A stretch of DNA of 64,000 bases from Aquisediminimonas profunda. Its GTDB lineage: Bacteria; Pseudomonadota; Alphaproteobacteria; Sphingomonadales; Sphingomonadaceae. This document shows positions 43,519-55,490 of the stretch, piece by piece; the stretch's first letter is position 1; each line of letters begins with the position of its first letter. The stretch is from the NCBI RefSeq assembly GCF_019443285.1, contig NZ_CP080327.1:2538001-2602000 (forward strand), read 5' to 3'. Made by a program: the position numbers and the translations under genes. The notes under the pieces are model-generated. The model did no database searches. It was not told where the DNA came from and saw only the letters and a list, made by a program, of their open reading frames with translations.

Positions 43519-46500
43519 TCAGCGTGCGCTGGATGAATGATAAGACTGAAGTGTGCGAACTTCAAGTTTTCTCGACCGCAGTGCACCAATTCCCTGCGCG
43601 GCAGCCACTGATGCAGAGGCTGTGGTGAAGTATGGTATCTTCCCCATCAATGCGGATCGGCGCAGGGATTCGCTGTCCTTCAGCGATTGCCAACCCTCTG
43701 TTGTGTTGAAGATCAGATCGATTTCACCGTCCTTGATCTTGTCGACGATATGCGGTCGGCCCTGAGCCACCTTGTTGACGCGCTCCACCGAAATACCTTG
43801 CTTGGACAAATAGTCCGCAGTTCCTCCAGTTGCACAGACTGCAAAGCCAAGCTCGACAGCCTGTTTGACCGCGGGCAGGATCACGCTCTTGTCACTGTCT
43901 TTGACGGAGACGAACAGCTTTCCTCCATCCGGTAGCATCGTTCCGCCGCCCATTTGCGCCTTGGCAAAAGCCATTGCAAAATCCTGGTCGATGCCCATCA
44001 CTTCCCCTGTCGACTTCATTTCCGGGGAAAGAACCGGATCGACACCGGGGAAGCGGGCGAAGGGGAATACGGCCTCTTTGACTGCGATATAATCGATATC
44101 GAGATTGATCTTCGGCAGGTCCTTCAGCTTCTCGCCTGCCATGACACGGGCTGCGATCTTGGCAATCGGCGCCCCAATGGCCTTCGCCACAAACGGCACA
44201 GTGCGCGACGCACGAGGATTGACTTCGATCAGATAGACTTCGCCGTCTTTGATCGCGAACTGAATGTTCATCAGCCCCCGTACCGATAGCGCGCGTGCCA
44301 GAGCTTCCGCTTGTGTGCGGATTTCCGCAATAATCTCGGCGGGAAGACTATAGGGCGGCAAGGAGCACGCACTGTCGCCCGAATGGACCCCGGCTTCCTC
44401 AATATGCTGCAGGATACCAGCAACAACGACGTCATCGCCATCTGCAATCGCATCAACGTCGACCTCAATCGCATCCCTCAGGTAACGATCGATCAGCACA
44501 GGGGATTCCCCGGAAACCAGCACCGCTGTCTGGATATAGTTTTCCAGCTGGGCCTGGGTGTCGACAATCTCCATTGCGCGGCCGCCCAGCACATAGGACG
44601 GGCGCATCAGCACGGGATAGCCAATGGACTCGGCTACAGCGATGGCTTCGTCACGGCTGCGCGCAATGCCGTTCTCCGGCTGCTTGAGCCCAAGCTTGTT
44701 CACGAGCGCCGCAAACCGTTCACGATCTTCGGCCAGGTCAATGGCATCGGGAGATGTACCGAGAATAGGGATACCAGCCTCTTCCAGCGCCTTGGCAAGG
44801 TTGAGCGGTGTCTGCCCGCCAAACTGGACGATCACGCCCTTGAGTTTGCCCTTCTGCTGCTCGACATGGAGGATTTCGAGCACATCCTCCGCCGTCAGCG
44901 GCTCGAAATAGAGACGATCAGACGTGTCATAGTCCGTCGACACCGTCTCGGGATTGCAGTTGACCATGATTGTTTCATAGCCAGAGTCAGAAAGCGCAAA
45001 GCAGGCGTGGCAGCAGCAATAGTCGAACTCGATCCCCTGCCCGATCCGGTTCGGACCGCCTCCAAGGATGACGATCTTTTCTCGGTCAGTCGGCTGGGCC
45101 TCGCACTCGGGCATTCCGAACGAGGGCGCCTCATAAGTTGAATACATGTACGGCGTCTTGGCTTCGAATTCTGCCGCACAGGTATCGATCCGTTTGAAAA
45201 CGGGCCGCACCCCCAACTTGTGGCGCAATGCTCGCACCTGCGCTTCGGTAACACCACCGGTCATCGCCCGCACAGTCTCTGCGATCAGGCCGGAGCCATG
45301 CGCTACTGCACGGCCCATTCCCCCTGGCAAATTCGCTGATTCAAGCGCCAGGAAGGCCAGCCTCTTGTCCGAAAAGCCCATGGCCTTGAGACGGCGCAAG
45401 CCTTCGGCATCCTGCGGCAATCCATTGGCGGCAACATTCTTTTCAGCCGCAACGATCTCCGCAATCCGCTCCAGAAACCATGGGTCATATTTCGCAATGG
45501 CGTTGATCTCTGCAACGCTCATCCCCTCACGCAGTGCCTGGGCTGCGACGAGAAGCCGATCTGGCGTCGCGCGGGACAGTTCCGCGATCAGATCGTCACG
45601 AGATGCGCCCTTGAGTGTGTCGACATAGTTGAATCCCGCCAGCCCTGTTTCAAGGCCGCGGAGCGCCTTTTGCATCGACTCGTGGATATTCCGGCCAATG
45701 GCCATAACTTCGCCGACGGATTTCATGGCCGTCGAAAGCAGCGGCTCTGCTCCCTTGAACTTCTCAAAGGCAAAACGGGGGATCTTTGTCACCACATAGT
45801 CGATCGTCGGCTCAAAAGACGCAGGCGTGGCGCCCGTGATGTCATTGTCGATCTCGTCGAGCGTGTAGCCCACGGCCAGTTTCGCGGCGACTTTGGCAAT
45901 CGGAAAGCCCGTGGCCTTCGAAGCGAGTGCAGATGATCGCGATACACGCGGGTTCATCTCGATCACGATCAGGCGGCCATCCTTTGGATTGACTGCGAAC
46001 TGTACGTTGGAACCCCCTGTTTCAACCCCAATTTCACGCAAGCAAGCGATGCTTGCATTGCGCATGATCTGGTATTCCTTGTCGGTCAGAGTGAGCGCCG
46101 GGGCGACCGTGATTGAATCGCCCGTATGCACGCCCATCGGGTCGACATTCTCGATCGAGCAGATGATGATGGCATTGTCGTTCCGGTCCCGGACGACTTC
46201 CATTTCATATTCTTTCCAGCCGATCAGCGATTCCTCGATCAGCACCTCGGTTGTCGGCGAAGCATCGAGGCCGCCTGTCACGATCTGGATGAATTCGTCC
46301 CGATTATAAGCTACGCCGCCGCCGGTGCCGCCCATTGTGAAGCTTGGCCGGATAATCGCGGGCAAGCCAGTGCGCTCTAAAACTGCCAGCGCATCTTCAA
46401 CAGAATGTGCGATGCCGGAACGGGCCGATTCAAGGCCAATCTTGTCCATCGCCTCGCGAAACTTCATCCGGTCTTCGGCCTTGTCGATGGCTTCCGCGTC

Positions 46501-46854
46501 GGCCCCGATCATTTCGACGCCGTATTTTTCCAACGTGCCATCATTGAACAGAGCCAGCGCCGTATTGAGTGCAGTCTGCCCGCCCATTGTGGGCAGAACG
46601 GCGTCCGGACGTTCCTTCTCAATGATCCGCGCCACGACACCGGGCGTTATCGGTTCGACATAGGTCGCGTCCGCCAGCTCCGGATCGGTCATGATTGTCG
46701 CCGGGTTCGAATTGACCAGAATGATGCGATAGCCCTCTTCCTTGAGAGCTTTCACAGCCTGTGTGCCCGAATAATCGAACTCGCACGCCTGCCCGATCAC
46801 GATAGGACCCGCGCCGATGATGAGGATGGAGGATATGTCAGTGCGTTTGGGCAT
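43519..46854 (-). CDS. carB: Carbamoyl-phosphate synthase large chain
   Basis: A 1111-residue synthase making carbamoyl phosphate for pyrimidines and arginine. It shows the two homologous ATP-grasp halves (about 1-400 and 560-950), each opened by an IxGxGP motif ([13 protein letters not shown] and [14 protein letters not shown]), the oligomerisation region between, and the C-terminal allosteric MGS-like domain (about 950-1090). Length slightly exceeds the E. coli enzyme. Its ATG overlaps the carA stop by 1 nt (TAATG), coupling the two subunits. Confidence 0.97.
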   Translation of the reverse strand: MPKRTDISSILIIGAGPIVIGQACEFDYSGTQAVKALKEEGYRIILVNSNPATIMTDPELADATYVEPITPGVVARIIEKERPDAVLPTMGGQTALNTALALFNDGTLEKYGVEMIGADAEAIDKAEDRMKFREAMDKIGLESARSGIAHSVEDALAVLERTGLPAIIRPSFTMGGTGGGVAYNRDEFIQIVTGGLDASPTTEVLIEESLIGWKEYEMEVVRDRNDNAIIICSIENVDPMGVHTGDSITVAPALTLTDKEYQIMRNASIACLREIGVETGGSNVQFAVNPKDGRLIVIEMNPRVSRSSALASKATGFPIAKVAAKLAVGYTLDEIDNDITGATPASFEPTIDYVVTKIPRFAFEKFKGAEPLLSTAMKSVGEVMAIGRNIHESMQKALRGLETGLAGFNYVDTLKGASRDDLIAELSRATPDRLLVAAQALREGMSVAEINAIAKYDPWFLERIAEIVAAEKNVAANGLPQDAEGLRRLKAMGFSDKRLAFLALESANLPGGMGRAVAHGSGLIAETVRAMTGGVTEAQVRALRHKLGVRPVFKRIDTCAAEFEAKTPYMYSTYEAPSFGMPECEAQPTDREKIVILGGGPNRIGQGIEFDYCCCHACFALSDSGYETIMVNCNPETVSTDYDTSDRLYFEPLTAEDVLEILHVEQQKGKLKGVIVQFGGQTPLNLAKALEEAGIPILGTSPDAIDLAEDRERFAALVNKLGLKQPENGIARSRDEAIAVAESIGYPVLMRPSYVLGGRAMEIVDTQAQLENYIQTAVLVSGESPVLIDRYLRDAIEVDVDAIADGDDVVVAGILQHIEEAGVHSGDSACSLPPYSLPAEIIAEIRTQAEALARALSVRGLMNIQFAIKDGEVYLIEVNPRASRTVPFVAKAIGAPIAKIAARVMAGEKLKDLPKINLDIDYIAVKEAVFPFARFPGVDPVLSPEMKSTGEVMGIDQDFAMAFAKAQMGGGTMLPDGGKLFVSVKDSDKSVILPAVKQAVELGFAVCATGGTADYLSKQGISVERVNKVAQGRPHIVDKIKDGEIDLIFNTTEGWQSLKDSESLRRSALMGKIPYFTTASASVAAAQGIGALRSRKLEVRTLQSYHSSSAR

Positions 46855-48020
46855 TATGAACTCAGCATCCCGACAAATTTTTCAAAAAGATAATGACTGT
46901 CCTGCGGCCCCGGTGAGGCCTCTGGGTGATATTGCACACTGAATGCAGGCCGATCCGTCAGCTCGAACCCGCAATTGCTGCCGTCGAACAGGCTGACGTG
47001 CGTTGGGCGTGCGTTGCCGGGGAGAGTCTCCGCATCGACCGCAAATCCGTGGTTCATGCTGGTGATCTCGACCGCGCCGTCGGAGAGCCGCTTCACCGGG
47101 TGGTTGGCGCCGCGATGCCCCTGGAACATCTTGATCGTGGTGGCGCCGACCGCGAGGCCCAGCATCTGGTGGCCTAGGCAGATGCCGAAGAGCGGCTTCT
47201 TTGTTTCGAGCCACTTTTGGATCACCGGTACAGAATACTCTCCGGTCGCGGCAGGGTCTCCGGGGCCGTTAGAGAGGAACAGACCGTCCGGATTGTGCGC
47301 CATGATGTCGTCGAAACTGGCAGTCGCCGGAACGACCGTAACCCGCGCGCCCGCATCGATCAGGTTGCGCAGGATATTGCGCTTGATCCCGTAATCGACG
47401 GCAACAACCTTCGGCCCTTCGGGATTGGCGCTGTGTGCCGCATAGCCCTGCCCAAGAGTCCAAAGCCCGTCGTCCCAACCATAGGACTGCAGCGTCGTCA
47501 CGTCCTTGGCAAGATCCATACCTTCAAGGCCCGGCCAGGCCTTTGCCTCGGCAAACAACGCCGGAATATCGAACTTGCCGGACGCAGAATGCGCGATCAC
47601 TCCGTTCGGGGCCCCTGATAGCCTAATCTTGCGGGTGAGTGCGCGCGTATCAATGCCTGAAAGCCCGATCCGCCCGTTCGCCTTCATCCAGCTGTCGAAA
47701 TGCTGGGTACTGCGGAAATTGGATGGGTCCGTCACATCCTGGCGGACAATCGCACCAAGGGCATGGGGATTGAGCGCCTCGATATCTTCAGGATTCGTCC
47801 CGACATTGCCGATGTGGGGAAATGTGAAGTTGATGATCTGGCCGGCATAGGAGGGATCGGTCATGATCTCCTGATATCCCGTCATCGCCGTGTTGAAGCA
47901 GACCTCGCCGACCTTGTGGCCCTCAGCGCCGAAACCCCGCCCCCACACAAGCTCTCCGGATGCCAAAACCAATACCCCCGTCGCTCCTGCAGGCGCGCGC
48001 GAAGAGGTGGGGTCGGCCAT
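46854..48020 (-). CDS. carA: Carbamoyl-phosphate synthase small chain
   Basis: A 388-residue glutaminase subunit. The N-terminal domain (about 10-160, with [13 protein letters not shown]) is followed by a class I glutamine amidotransferase domain with the nucleophile Cys in GICLGHQML and His/Glu in [10 protein letters not shown]. The ATG at 48020 starts just before the conserved region; the open frame reaches 26 codons further into the divergent promoter. It is the first gene of the carAB operon. Confidence 0.96.
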   Translation of the reverse strand: MADPTSSRAPAGATGVLVLASGELVWGRGFGAEGHKVGEVCFNTAMTGYQEIMTDPSYAGQIINFTFPHIGNVGTNPEDIEALNPHALGAIVRQDVTDPSNFRSTQHFDSWMKANGRIGLSGIDTRALTRKIRLSGAPNGVIAHSASGKFDIPALFAEAKAWPGLEGMDLAKDVTTLQSYGWDDGLWTLGQGYAAHSANPEGPKVVAVDYGIKRNILRNLIDAGARVTVVPATASFDDIMAHNPDGLFLSNGPGDPAATGEYSVPVIQKWLETKKPLFGICLGHQMLGLAVGATTIKMFQGHRGANHPVKRLSDGAVEITSMNHGFAVDAETLPGNARPTHVSLFDGSNCGFELTDRPAFSVQYHPEASPGPQDSHYLFEKFVGMLSS

Positions 48021-48156
48021 GATGGGGTCGCTCCGAAACAGGGGTTGTAACAATGTCGTTAAGAGCCGTCCGCTAGAGACGGCAAGCCGCAGCGTCAATC
48101 TGTTAAAACTGAAAATCTCGCGCTAAGAGTATTCTTTCCCGATTTTGAGAGACAAT
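48021..48156. promoter_or_regulatory. Divergent promoter region carA / yqeY-dnaG-rpoD
   Basis: A 136-nt spacer. A hairpin GCCGTC-cgctaga-GACGGC (48065-48083) would lie in the carA 5' leader. On the minus strand TTGACG with a 17-nt spacer to TAGCGG is a possible but weak carA promoter. On the plus strand TTAAAACTG...CTAAGAG is AT-rich without clear hexamers. Confidence 0.35.
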
Positions 48157-48609
48157 ATGATTCGCGAGCGTATCCAAGCCGCGCAGGTGGAGGCCATGAA
48201 GGCCCGCGACGCGCAGAAAACAGCCACGATCCGTCTGATGATGGCGGCCATCAAGAACCGCGACATTGAGGCACGCACGGGCAAATCGCCTGCTGATGAT
48301 GACACTCTGGTGGTCGAGGTGCTGCAGAAAATGGTGAAGCAACGCCGCGAATCGATCGAAATGTTCACGCAAGGCGGGCGGCAGGAACTTGCCGACAATG
48401 AAGCAGCGGAGGTTGTAGTGATCGAAACCTTCCTGCCGCAGCAATTGAACGAGGCCGAAACATTGGCACTGATCGAGGGAATCAAGGCCGAAGTGGGTGC
48501 TGCAAGTGTGAAGGACATGGGCAAGGTCATGGCACTGCTCAAGGAACGGCACGCCAGTGCGCTGGACATGAGCAAGGCAAGCGGGCTGGTCAAGGCCGCG
48601 CTGTCCTGA
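48157..48609 (+). CDS. GatB/YqeY domain protein
   Basis: A 150-residue protein of the YqeY family, related to the tail domain of the GatB subunit that binds tRNA. Marks are IRLMMAAIKNRDIEAR, VVIETFLPQQLNEAE and the final KDMGKVMALLKERH. It commonly precedes dnaG and rpoD. Its role is uncertain, perhaps in tRNA handling. The frame is open to a TTG at 48145, but the ATG at 48157 fits the family start. It is 4 nt upstream of dnaG. Confidence 0.9.
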   Translation: MIRERIQAAQVEAMKARDAQKTATIRLMMAAIKNRDIEARTGKSPADDDTLVVEVLQKMVKQRRESIEMFTQGGRQELADNEAAEVVVIETFLPQQLNEAETLALIEGIKAEVGAASVKDMGKVMALLKERHASALDMSKASGLVKAALS

Positions 48610-48613
48610 ACCC

Positions 48614-50440
48614 GTGACACTCTCCCCGCAATGGCTTGACGAACTGCGCGCGCGGACCCTGCTGTCCGCGCTTATCGGCCGGACGGTGAAGATCACCAAG
48701 GCGGGACGAGAGTTCCGGGCCTGCTGCCCATTCCACAACGAGAAGACACCCAGTTTCTATGTCAACGACGAAAAGGGTTTCTATCATTGCTTTGGCTGTT
48801 CAGCACATGGAGATGCCATACGCTGGATGACGGACCAGCGCGGCTTGCCATTCATGGACGCGATCAAGGAACTGGCCCAGGCCGCCGGGATGGAGGTGCC
48901 GGCGGCTGACCCGCGTGCTGCCGAACGAGCAGAGCGTGCGAACTCGCTTTATGACGTCATGACCGCAGCCGCGGAATGGTTTTCGCAATCATTACAAGGG
49001 ATTGAGGGAGCCGAAGCGCGCACCTATCTTGAACGACGGGGGGTGAGGCAAGAGTGGATCACTACCTTCGGCATTGGCTTCGCCCCTGATTCAAAATCGA
49101 AGCTGAAGACTGCGCTGAGCCGTTTTGGCGTGGACAAGCTTGTCGAGGCGGGCCTGCTGATTTCGGTCGATGACAAGGAGCCCTATGATCGGTTTCGCGG
49201 TCGGATCATGATCCCGATCCGCGATCCGCGCGGACGCGTCATTGCCTTTGGCGGCCGCATTCTCGGCGCGGGCGAGCCCAAATATCTGAACTCACCTGAC
49301 ACGCCGCTGTTTGACAAGGGACGCACGCTTTACAACTTGGATCGCGCTGCGACGGCCTCCCGTAAGACGGGTCGGATCATTGTCGTCGAAGGCTATATGG
49401 ATGTGATTGCGCTTGCTCAGGCAGGCATTGGCGATGCTGTCGCGCCGCTTGGAACCGCGCTGACCGAGCATCAGATCGAGCGGCTTTGGCGCCTGGCAGA
49501 TGTTCCGGTCCTGTGTTTTGACGGGGATTCGGCTGGGCAGAAGGCAGGCTTGAGGGCGGCTCTGCGCGCCCTGCCCCACCTTGCGCCGTCCAGGTCCCTC
49601 GCCTTTGCCACCCTCCCCAAGGGGCAGGATCCTGATGATGTGGTCAGCAATGGCGGGCCGCGCGCCATGGATGCTCTCCTTGCCCAACCAGAGCCGCTCG
49701 TGGACCTGCTCTGGCGATCCGAAGTCGAGGCCGTCCCGCTGCGCACGCCAGAAGATCGGGCAGGGTTGAGGCAGCGGCTGAACAATCACGCCCAGGCGAT
49801 CGGCCATGGCGATGTTCGTGGGCAATATCTCGCGGAATTTCGATCCCGCTTCGATGCACTCTTCACCTCTCAGCCTTCGCCGCGCAGCCGATCCTTCGCT
49901 AATCCGAAATTCCAGCCCGAACGACCACTCAGTAACAAGACGCGCACTATTGGCGGGGGTGGCGTTGCCCCTGTCTTCGCGCGGGCGATCCTTGTCGGGC
50001 TCTTGCGTCATCCTGCAATGATCCTGACCTGCGCCGATGCGCTTTCGCTGCTTTTGATCGAGGATCCGGAGCTTGATCAGTTGCGTCTGATTTTGCTTGA
50101 TGCAGCATATGATGGGGTAATGCTTGATTCTGACGCCCTAGTGCCCATATGCGAATCGGCAGGTTTGGGAGAACTTGTCGCTAGCCTCATGGATTCAAAC
50201 GGGCTTGCCTTTTCGTTCACGCGGAGGCAGGCCGATTCCGAAATTGCGCGACGCGATCTCGGGATGGCCATTGAGGCTTTGGCAGCTCGCCCGGCTCTTG
50301 ATGCAGCGTTAGCCGCAGCAACAGCGAGGTTAGCGGAAAAGTGGGACGAAAGCGGCTTTGCCGAGCAGATGAGATTGGTTGAGGCCTTGGGCGATGCAGA
50401 TCGCCGGCTTGCAGCGCTCGCTCAAGGCGAAGAAGAATAA
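48614..50440 (+). CDS. dnaG: DNA primase
   Basis: A 608-residue primase. The zinc-binding domain has C38, H41, C59 and C62; the catalytic TOPRIM domain carries the acidic site in [13 protein letters not shown] and [12 protein letters not shown], and the C-terminal helicase-binding part (about 440-608) is poorly conserved. The start is GTG at 48614, with no strong ribosome site, so translation probably depends on yqeY just upstream. Confidence 0.96.
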   Translation: MTLSPQWLDELRARTLLSALIGRTVKITKAGREFRACCPFHNEKTPSFYVNDEKGFYHCFGCSAHGDAIRWMTDQRGLPFMDAIKELAQAAGMEVPAADPRAAERAERANSLYDVMTAAAEWFSQSLQGIEGAEARTYLERRGVRQEWITTFGIGFAPDSKSKLKTALSRFGVDKLVEAGLLISVDDKEPYDRFRGRIMIPIRDPRGRVIAFGGRILGAGEPKYLNSPDTPLFDKGRTLYNLDRAATASRKTGRIIVVEGYMDVIALAQAGIGDAVAPLGTALTEHQIERLWRLADVPVLCFDGDSAGQKAGLRAALRALPHLAPSRSLAFATLPKGQDPDDVVSNGGPRAMDALLAQPEPLVDLLWRSEVEAVPLRTPEDRAGLRQRLNNHAQAIGHGDVRGQYLAEFRSRFDALFTSQPSPRSRSFANPKFQPERPLSNKTRTIGGGGVAPVFARAILVGLLRHPAMILTCADALSLLLIEDPELDQLRLILLDAAYDGVMLDSDALVPICESAGLGELVASLMDSNGLAFSFTRRQADSEIARRDLGMAIEALAARPALDAALAAATARLAEKWDESGFAEQMRLVEALGDADRRLAALAQGEEE

Positions 50441-50460
50441 ACAAGGGACGTAACGGTTAC

Positions 50461-52509
50461 ATGAGCAAAGAAGCAGAAGCAGCGGAACTCTCGGACAAGC
50501 CGGAAAGCGGCGATGCTCCGCTGATCGACCTCAATGAAGCATCGGTCAAGAAGCTGCTCGCACGCGCCAAAAAGCGTGGATACATCACCTATGACGAATT
50601 GAATGCCGCTTTGCCGCAGGACGTCATGTCTTCAGACCAGATCGAAGACATAACAGCCGCAATCAATGAAATGGGCGTCAACATCGTCGAAAATGACGAA
50701 GCACTTGACGATGGAGAAGAAGCCGAGCCCGAAGAGGAAATCGAAGCTGTCGATCAGACTGATGGGCTTGGTCCAGAATCTGTTGGAGACAAGAAAAAGG
50801 AAACGGTCGATCGCACTGACGATCCCGTCCGCATGTACTTGCGCGAAATGGGCGCGGTCGAACTGCTCAGTCGTGAAGGCGAAATAGCGATCGCCAAACG
50901 CATCGAGGCCGGTCGAGACACCATGATCCTGGGCCTTTGCGAAAGCCCGATCACGTTCAATGCCATTATCGAATGGTCGACCGCGCTCAACGAAGGCACA
51001 ATGCAACTGCGCGAAATTCTCGATCTCGATGCAATGCTGTCAAAGGATCCTGCTCCGGAGTCGCTCACCGAAGAAGGCGAAGTCGCAGAAGACGGCGAGA
51101 TTTCCGAAAAGACGGCGGGCCCTTCCTACAAGGAAGAGGATGATGTTGAGGAAGAAGTTGCTTCCGACGATGAAGACGATGTTGAAGGTTCATTGACGGA
51201 GCGTCGTGCGAAGCGGCCGACCGATGATGATGACGAAGACAACACGCTTTCGCTTGCCCAAATGGAAGAGACGCTGAAGCCCGCTGCTCTTGAGAAGTTT
51301 GCAGCCATTACGTCTTTGTTCAAGAAATTCTCGAAGGTCCAGGCTGCGCGAATCGAAGCCCTGTCGGTCGGCAACGATTTTCCGAAGTCGGAAGAGAACA
51401 AATACCAAAAGTTGCGCGAAGACCTGACCGGACTTGTTGAAAGTGTCCAGTTTCACGGTGCAAAGATCGAATATCTTGTAGACCAGCTCTATGCCTTCAA
51501 TCGGCGGCTTACAGCGCTTGGTGGACAGATGCTCCGTTTGGCCGAACGCCACAAAGTGCCGCGCAAGAGTTTTCTCGACAGCTATATGGGCCATGAGCTT
51601 GACGAGAACTGGCTGGAAAATGCCAAGAAGACCGACAAGAAATGGGCTGCTTTTGCGGAAGCCGAGATCGATGCAGTCGAACGCATTCGTGCTGAGATTG
51701 CCGAAATATCGCAGGCAACCGGCATGTCGCTCACCGAGTTCCGACGGATCGTCAATATGGTCCAGAAGGGCGAGCGCGAAGCCCGGATTGCAAAGAAGGA
51801 AATGGTAGAAGCCAACCTGCGGCTCGTGATTTCCATTGCTAAAAAGTATACGAACCGCGGCCTACAATTCCTTGATCTTATTCAGGAAGGTAACATTGGC
51901 CTGATGAAGGCTGTCGACAAGTTCGAGTATCGTCGCGGCTATAAATTCTCCACCTATGCAACATGGTGGATCAGGCAGGCGATCACCCGCTCGATCGCCG
52001 ACCAGGCCCGCACGATCCGTATCCCGGTCCATATGATCGAAACGATCAACAAGCTTGTTCGTACAAGCCGCCAGTTCCTTCATGAGTCAGGCCGTGAACC
52101 CACGCCTGAAGAAATGGCTGAACGCCTTTCGATGCCACTGGAGAAGGTTCGCAAGGTGATGAAAATCGCCAAGGAGCCAATCAGCCTTGAAACTCCGATC
52201 GGCGATGAGGAAGATTCGCATCTGGGCGACTTCATTGAGGACAAGAATGCGGTCATACCAGTTGATGCTGCAATCCAGGCAAATCTGAAGGAAACCGTGA
52301 CGCGCGTTCTCGCCAGCCTGACGCCGCGGGAAGAGCGGGTGTTGCGCATGCGTTTTGGAATCGGGATGAATACGGACCACACTCTTGAAGAGGTTGGCCA
52401 GCAGTTCAGCGTGACGCGCGAACGCATTCGCCAGATCGAAGCAAAAGCACTGCGTAAACTGAAACATCCAAGCCGCAGCCGAAAAATGCGGAGCTTCCTC
52501 GACCAATAG
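50461..52509 (+). CDS. rpoD: Housekeeping sigma factor RpoD (sigma-70)
   Basis: A 682-residue primary sigma factor. Region 1.1 is at the N-terminus; a long acidic spacer (about 190-265) rich in Glu and Asp follows region 1.2 ([19 protein letters not shown]). Region 2 has the classic [21 protein letters not shown] core (given in part: [17 protein letters not shown]) and [14 protein letters not shown]; region 3 and region 4.2 ([20 protein letters not shown]) complete it. It ends [11 protein letters not shown]. It lies 20 nt after dnaG, the standard macromolecular-synthesis order. Confidence 0.97.
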   Translation: MSKEAEAAELSDKPESGDAPLIDLNEASVKKLLARAKKRGYITYDELNAALPQDVMSSDQIEDITAAINEMGVNIVENDEALDDGEEAEPEEEIEAVDQTDGLGPESVGDKKKETVDRTDDPVRMYLREMGAVELLSREGEIAIAKRIEAGRDTMILGLCESPITFNAIIEWSTALNEGTMQLREILDLDAMLSKDPAPESLTEEGEVAEDGEISEKTAGPSYKEEDDVEEEVASDDEDDVEGSLTERRAKRPTDDDDEDNTLSLAQMEETLKPAALEKFAAITSLFKKFSKVQAARIEALSVGNDFPKSEENKYQKLREDLTGLVESVQFHGAKIEYLVDQLYAFNRRLTALGGQMLRLAERHKVPRKSFLDSYMGHELDENWLENAKKTDKKWAAFAEAEIDAVERIRAEIAEISQATGMSLTEFRRIVNMVQKGEREARIAKKEMVEANLRLVISIAKKYTNRGLQFLDLIQEGNIGLMKAVDKFEYRRGYKFSTYATWWIRQAITRSIADQARTIRIPVHMIETINKLVRTSRQFLHESGREPTPEEMAERLSMPLEKVRKVMKIAKEPISLETPIGDEEDSHLGDFIEDKNAVIPVDAAIQANLKETVTRVLASLTPREERVLRMRFGIGMNTDHTLEEVGQQFSVTRERIRQIEAKALRKLKHPSRSRKMRSFLDQ

Positions 52510-52648
52510 AGGTGTTTCCGGGTCAGGGGGATTGAATCAACAACTCCCTAACGCGTTGTAAACCCTGTTTTTACGTGCTTCGTATAGGCGGTATCCCTTA
52601 GGCAAGTCTGAGCAGGTGGTCCTGCCCGTTGCCGGTAAGGGAAGTATT
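52510..52648 (+). promoter_or_regulatory. Spacer after rpoD with probable promoter for the next gene
   Basis: A 139-nt gap. It contains TTGTAA and TATAGG elements in GTTGTAAACCC...CGTATAGG, but the spacing between them (21 nt) is too long to call firmly. No intrinsic terminator for rpoD is visible. Confidence 0.3.
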
Positions 52649-53320
52649 ATGGCGAGTATCGCACCAAGTCTGCCAGACCAAGGGCCGGGAGCTGACGTAT
52701 TGTCGCAGCTTGTGGCCGCTGAAGGCACCGGCTCGCATCTTTATGCGGCCAGCGTCGAATTGCTGAGCGGCAAGTTCGCGACTCGCAATCTCGCAGATGC
52801 GGTCCACTACCTGAGTACATTGCATGGTCGCAATCCCGGGGTCGTTGATCATGCGGCCTTGCGGACAGCCCATGCAGCGGCACGGCAATGGATGCTCCAG
52901 ACAATCAACAGCTTTGTCGTCGAACGAAGCTATCTGACGAAATTGGCTGTTGCCGTTGGGCCATTGCCTTCGACACCTGGCCAAGCAGAGAGCGAAAGCG
53001 CGGTAATCGGCCAACGCCATGCACTTGAAATGCTGGCGCAATCGGATCGGGATGGTTGCGCGATCGGGGCCGCGATCGGCCTTGTTCTCGATTGGAATGC
53101 GATCCGGGGATTGCTCAATGTCGCTGCTGAACGAGTCGGCGTCGAAATGCCTGAGTGCACCCTGCCCTCACCTGCAGCTTGCCACGATCTTGTCGTTGCG
53201 TTGTCTGAGACCCCGGGGGTCGAGCGCGCCATGGCATTCGGGTGTGCACAATTGATCGGTCAGCATCGTGGCCTTTGGGACCTGCTGGAAGCGCGCCAAC
53301 TTGCTCGCGCGGATTATTAA
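52649..53320 (+). CDS. Conserved hypothetical protein, helical
   Basis: A 223-residue protein without signal peptide, predicted mostly helical and rich in Ala and Leu. Features are LHGRNPGVVDHAA near residue 70, a central AIGAAIGLVLDWNAIRG and ARADY at the end. I do not recognise a family with confidence. The start at 52649 has AAGGGAAG about 6 nt upstream; an ATG 11 codons earlier has none. It stands between rpoD and moxR in its own unit. Confidence 0.75.
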   Translation: MASIAPSLPDQGPGADVLSQLVAAEGTGSHLYAASVELLSGKFATRNLADAVHYLSTLHGRNPGVVDHAALRTAHAAARQWMLQTINSFVVERSYLTKLAVAVGPLPSTPGQAESESAVIGQRHALEMLAQSDRDGCAIGAAIGLVLDWNAIRGLLNVAAERVGVEMPECTLPSPAACHDLVVALSETPGVERAMAFGCAQLIGQHRGLWDLLEARQLARADY

Positions 53321-53395
53321 GCCCCTCATCGCCGCAGCGGACTATCGACTTTAAGGCTTGCGCCACCCCAAAAGCCTGCTTATCGCCGGATGTGA

Positions 53396-53413
53396 CTTTA
53401 CGTTCACGTCAAG
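53396..53413. promoter_or_regulatory. Operator-like sequence before moxR, matching the merR operator
   Basis: CTTTACGTTCACGTCAAG is identical at 14 of 18 positions to the palindromic site at 32749-32766 (CCTTACGTGCACGTAAAG), keeping both ACGT half sites and their 2-nt spacing. It lies 14 nt before the moxR ATG. TTGCGC (53358-53363), 17 nt and TATCGC (53381-53386) may be the promoter, which would put the site at the transcription start, a repressor position. Confidence 0.5.
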
Positions 53414-53427
53414 AGCAAGGGCTGGCA

Positions 53428-54273
53428 ATGCGTTTTTCAGGCACTCAGGATTATGTAGCAACCGACGATCTCAAGGTAGCGGTGAATGCGGCGATAACGC
53501 TTCGCCGGCCATTGCTGGTCAAGGGAGAACCGGGAACAGGCAAGACCGTTCTTGCTGAAGAAATCGCCAAGGCAGTCAATGCGCCGCTGATTTCCTGGAA
53601 TATCAAGAGCTCGACCAAGGCCCACCAGGGCCTTTATGAATATGACGCAGTCGCCCGCCTGCGCGATGGACAACTCGGCGACGAGCGGGTTCATGACATC
53701 AAGAACTACATCAAGAAGGGCAAACTTTGGGAAGCCTTCACTGCTCCAGAACTGCCCGTTCTCCTGATTGATGAAATCGACAAGGCCGACATCGAGTTTC
53801 CAAACGATCTCCTGCAGGAACTCGACCGCATGAGCTTCGACGTTTACGAAACGCACGAGACCATCACGGCCAAGGAACGGCCCATCGTCGTCATTACGTC
53901 GAACAATGAAAAGGAGCTTCCGGATGCGTTCCTGCGCCGGTGCTTTTTTCACTATATCAAGTTTCCTGACAGAGATACGATGCAAGCCATTGTAGACGTT
54001 CACTTTCCGGGGATTCAGAAGATCCTCGTCTCAAAGGCGATGGATGTCTTTTATGAAGTGCGTGAAGTGCCAGGACTTAAGAAAAAGCCTTCGACCAGCG
54101 AATTGCTGGATTGGCTGAAGCTCCTCCTCGCCGAAGACATGCCGCTCGACGTCCTCCAGAACCGCGATCCGACAAAGGCAATTCCGCCGCTGCACGGGGC
54201 GCTGCTGAAGAACGAGCAGGATGTGATGCTTTTCGAACGCCTTGCCTTCATGGCGCGGCGCCAGCAGGGTTAG
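53428..54273 (+). CDS. MoxR-type AAA+ ATPase
   Basis: A 281-residue AAA+ protein of the MoxR branch. Walker A GEPGTGKT lies at 33-40, Walker B is LLIDEIDKAD near residue 113, sensor 1 is VVITSNNEKELPDAFLRRC. MoxR ATPases act as chaperones that mature or activate enzyme complexes, usually together with a VWA-domain partner, which is the next gene here. AAGG precedes the ATG at 53428 by about 7 nt; a longer open frame upstream is not homologous. Confidence 0.92.
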   Translation: MRFSGTQDYVATDDLKVAVNAAITLRRPLLVKGEPGTGKTVLAEEIAKAVNAPLISWNIKSSTKAHQGLYEYDAVARLRDGQLGDERVHDIKNYIKKGKLWEAFTAPELPVLLIDEIDKADIEFPNDLLQELDRMSFDVYETHETITAKERPIVVITSNNEKELPDAFLRRCFFHYIKFPDRDTMQAIVDVHFPGIQKILVSKAMDVFYEVREVPGLKKKPSTSELLDWLKLLLAEDMPLDVLQNRDPTKAIPPLHGALLKNEQDVMLFERLAFMARRQQG

Positions 54274-54311
54274 TAACTCGCACCATTAAAATCGGGTTTG
54301 GATATCAAAAG

Positions 54312-55490
54312 ATGTTCTTCAATTTCCTCGATGAGCTTCGCGCAGCAGGCATACCTGCCAGCCTGAAAGAGCATCTGATCCTGCTCGAAGCGCTGGACAA
54401 GGATGTAATCGAGCGGAATCCCGAGGAGTTCTATTATCTCTCGCGCGCGATCTTCGTGAAGGATGAAGGCCTGCTCGACCGATTTGATCAGGTCTTTGGC
54501 AAGGTCTTCAAGGGCATCCTGACATCATACGGTGAAAACAAGGCTGACATTCCTGAAGAATGGCTCAAGGCAATTGCCGAGAAATACCTCACGCCTGAGG
54601 AAATGGAGGCCATCAAGGCACTCGGTTCCTGGGAAGAGATCATGGAGACGCTCAAGAAGCGTCTTGAGGAGCAGGAAAAGCGCCACCAAGGCGGTAGCAA
54701 ATGGATCGGCACGGGAGGAACCTCGCCCTACGGTAATTCCGGTTACAATCCCGAAGGCGTCCGCATTGGGGGTGAATCGAAGCACAAGCGTGCCATCAAG
54801 GTTTGGGACAAACGCGAGTTTCAAAATCTCGACAACACCAAGGAGCTCGGCACACGCAATATCAAGATCGCGCTTCGCAGGCTCCGGAAATTTGCCCGCG
54901 AAGGTGCGCTCGATGAACTCGATATTGGCGGCACGATCGACGGCACGGCCCGCAAGGGTTGGCTTGATATCCAGATGCGTGCCGAACGGCGTAACGCAGT
55001 CAAACTGCTCTTGTTTCTTGACATTGGCGGGTCAATGGATCCCCATATCAAGCTTTGCGAAGAACTGTTCAGTGCTGCGACGAGCGAGTTCAAGAACCTT
55101 GAATTCTTTTACTTTCACAATTGCCTTTATGAAGGGGTTTGGAAGGATAACCGCAGAAGGTTTTCCGAGCGCACGTCAACATGGGAAGTGCTCCACAAGT
55201 TTCCGCACGACTATAAAGCAGTCTTCGTCGGCGATGCTGCAATGAGCCCTTATGAAATCAGTCATCCCGGCGGATCGGTTGAGCACTTCAATGAGGAGGC
55301 GGGCGCTGTGTGGATGCATCGCGTGACGACTACATATCCGGCGGCCGTCTGGCTGAACCCGACGCCAGAGCAGCATTGGGGGTATTCGCAATCCACAAAG
55401 CTGATCAAGGAACTGATGAACGACCGGATGTACCCGTTGACACTTGCCGGCCTTGATGACGCGATGCGGACATTGACCCGGAAAAGCTGA
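54312..55490 (+). CDS. VWA-domain (CoxE-like) protein, MoxR partner
   Basis: A 392-residue cytosolic protein. The N-terminal helical part (about 1-125) is followed by a basic linker and a von Willebrand A domain (about 225-390). The metal site is degenerate: DIGGSM at 237-242 in place of DxSxS. The C-terminal VWLNPTPEQHWGYSQST block is typical of this VWA group. VWA proteins of this kind work with the MoxR ATPase to insert metals or mature oxidoreductases; the client here is unknown. Its stop overlaps the next start by 1 nt. Confidence 0.9.
   Translation: MFFNFLDELRAAGIPASLKEHLILLEALDKDVIERNPEEFYYLSRAIFVKDEGLLDRFDQVFGKVFKGILTSYGENKADIPEEWLKAIAEKYLTPEEMEAIKALGSWEEIMETLKKRLEEQEKRHQGGSKWIGTGGTSPYGNSGYNPEGVRIGGESKHKRAIKVWDKREFQNLDNTKELGTRNIKIALRRLRKFAREGALDELDIGGTIDGTARKGWLDIQMRAERRNAVKLLLFLDIGGSMDPHIKLCEELFSAATSEFKNLEFFYFHNCLYEGVWKDNRRRFSERTSTWEVLHKFPHDYKAVFVGDAAMSPYEISHPGGSVEHFNEEAGAVWMHRVTTTYPAAVWLNPTPEQHWGYSQSTKLIKELMNDRMYPLTLAGLDDAMRTLTRKS

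Noticed and set aside
44311-45141. 276-codon open frame on the plus strand inside carB
   Set aside because: Antisense to the second ATP-grasp half of carB; no ribosome site or homologous pattern.
49292-50011. 239-codon open frame on the minus strand inside dnaG
   Set aside because: Antisense to the conserved TOPRIM region of primase; composition is Arg/Pro/Gly-rich with no recognisable motif.
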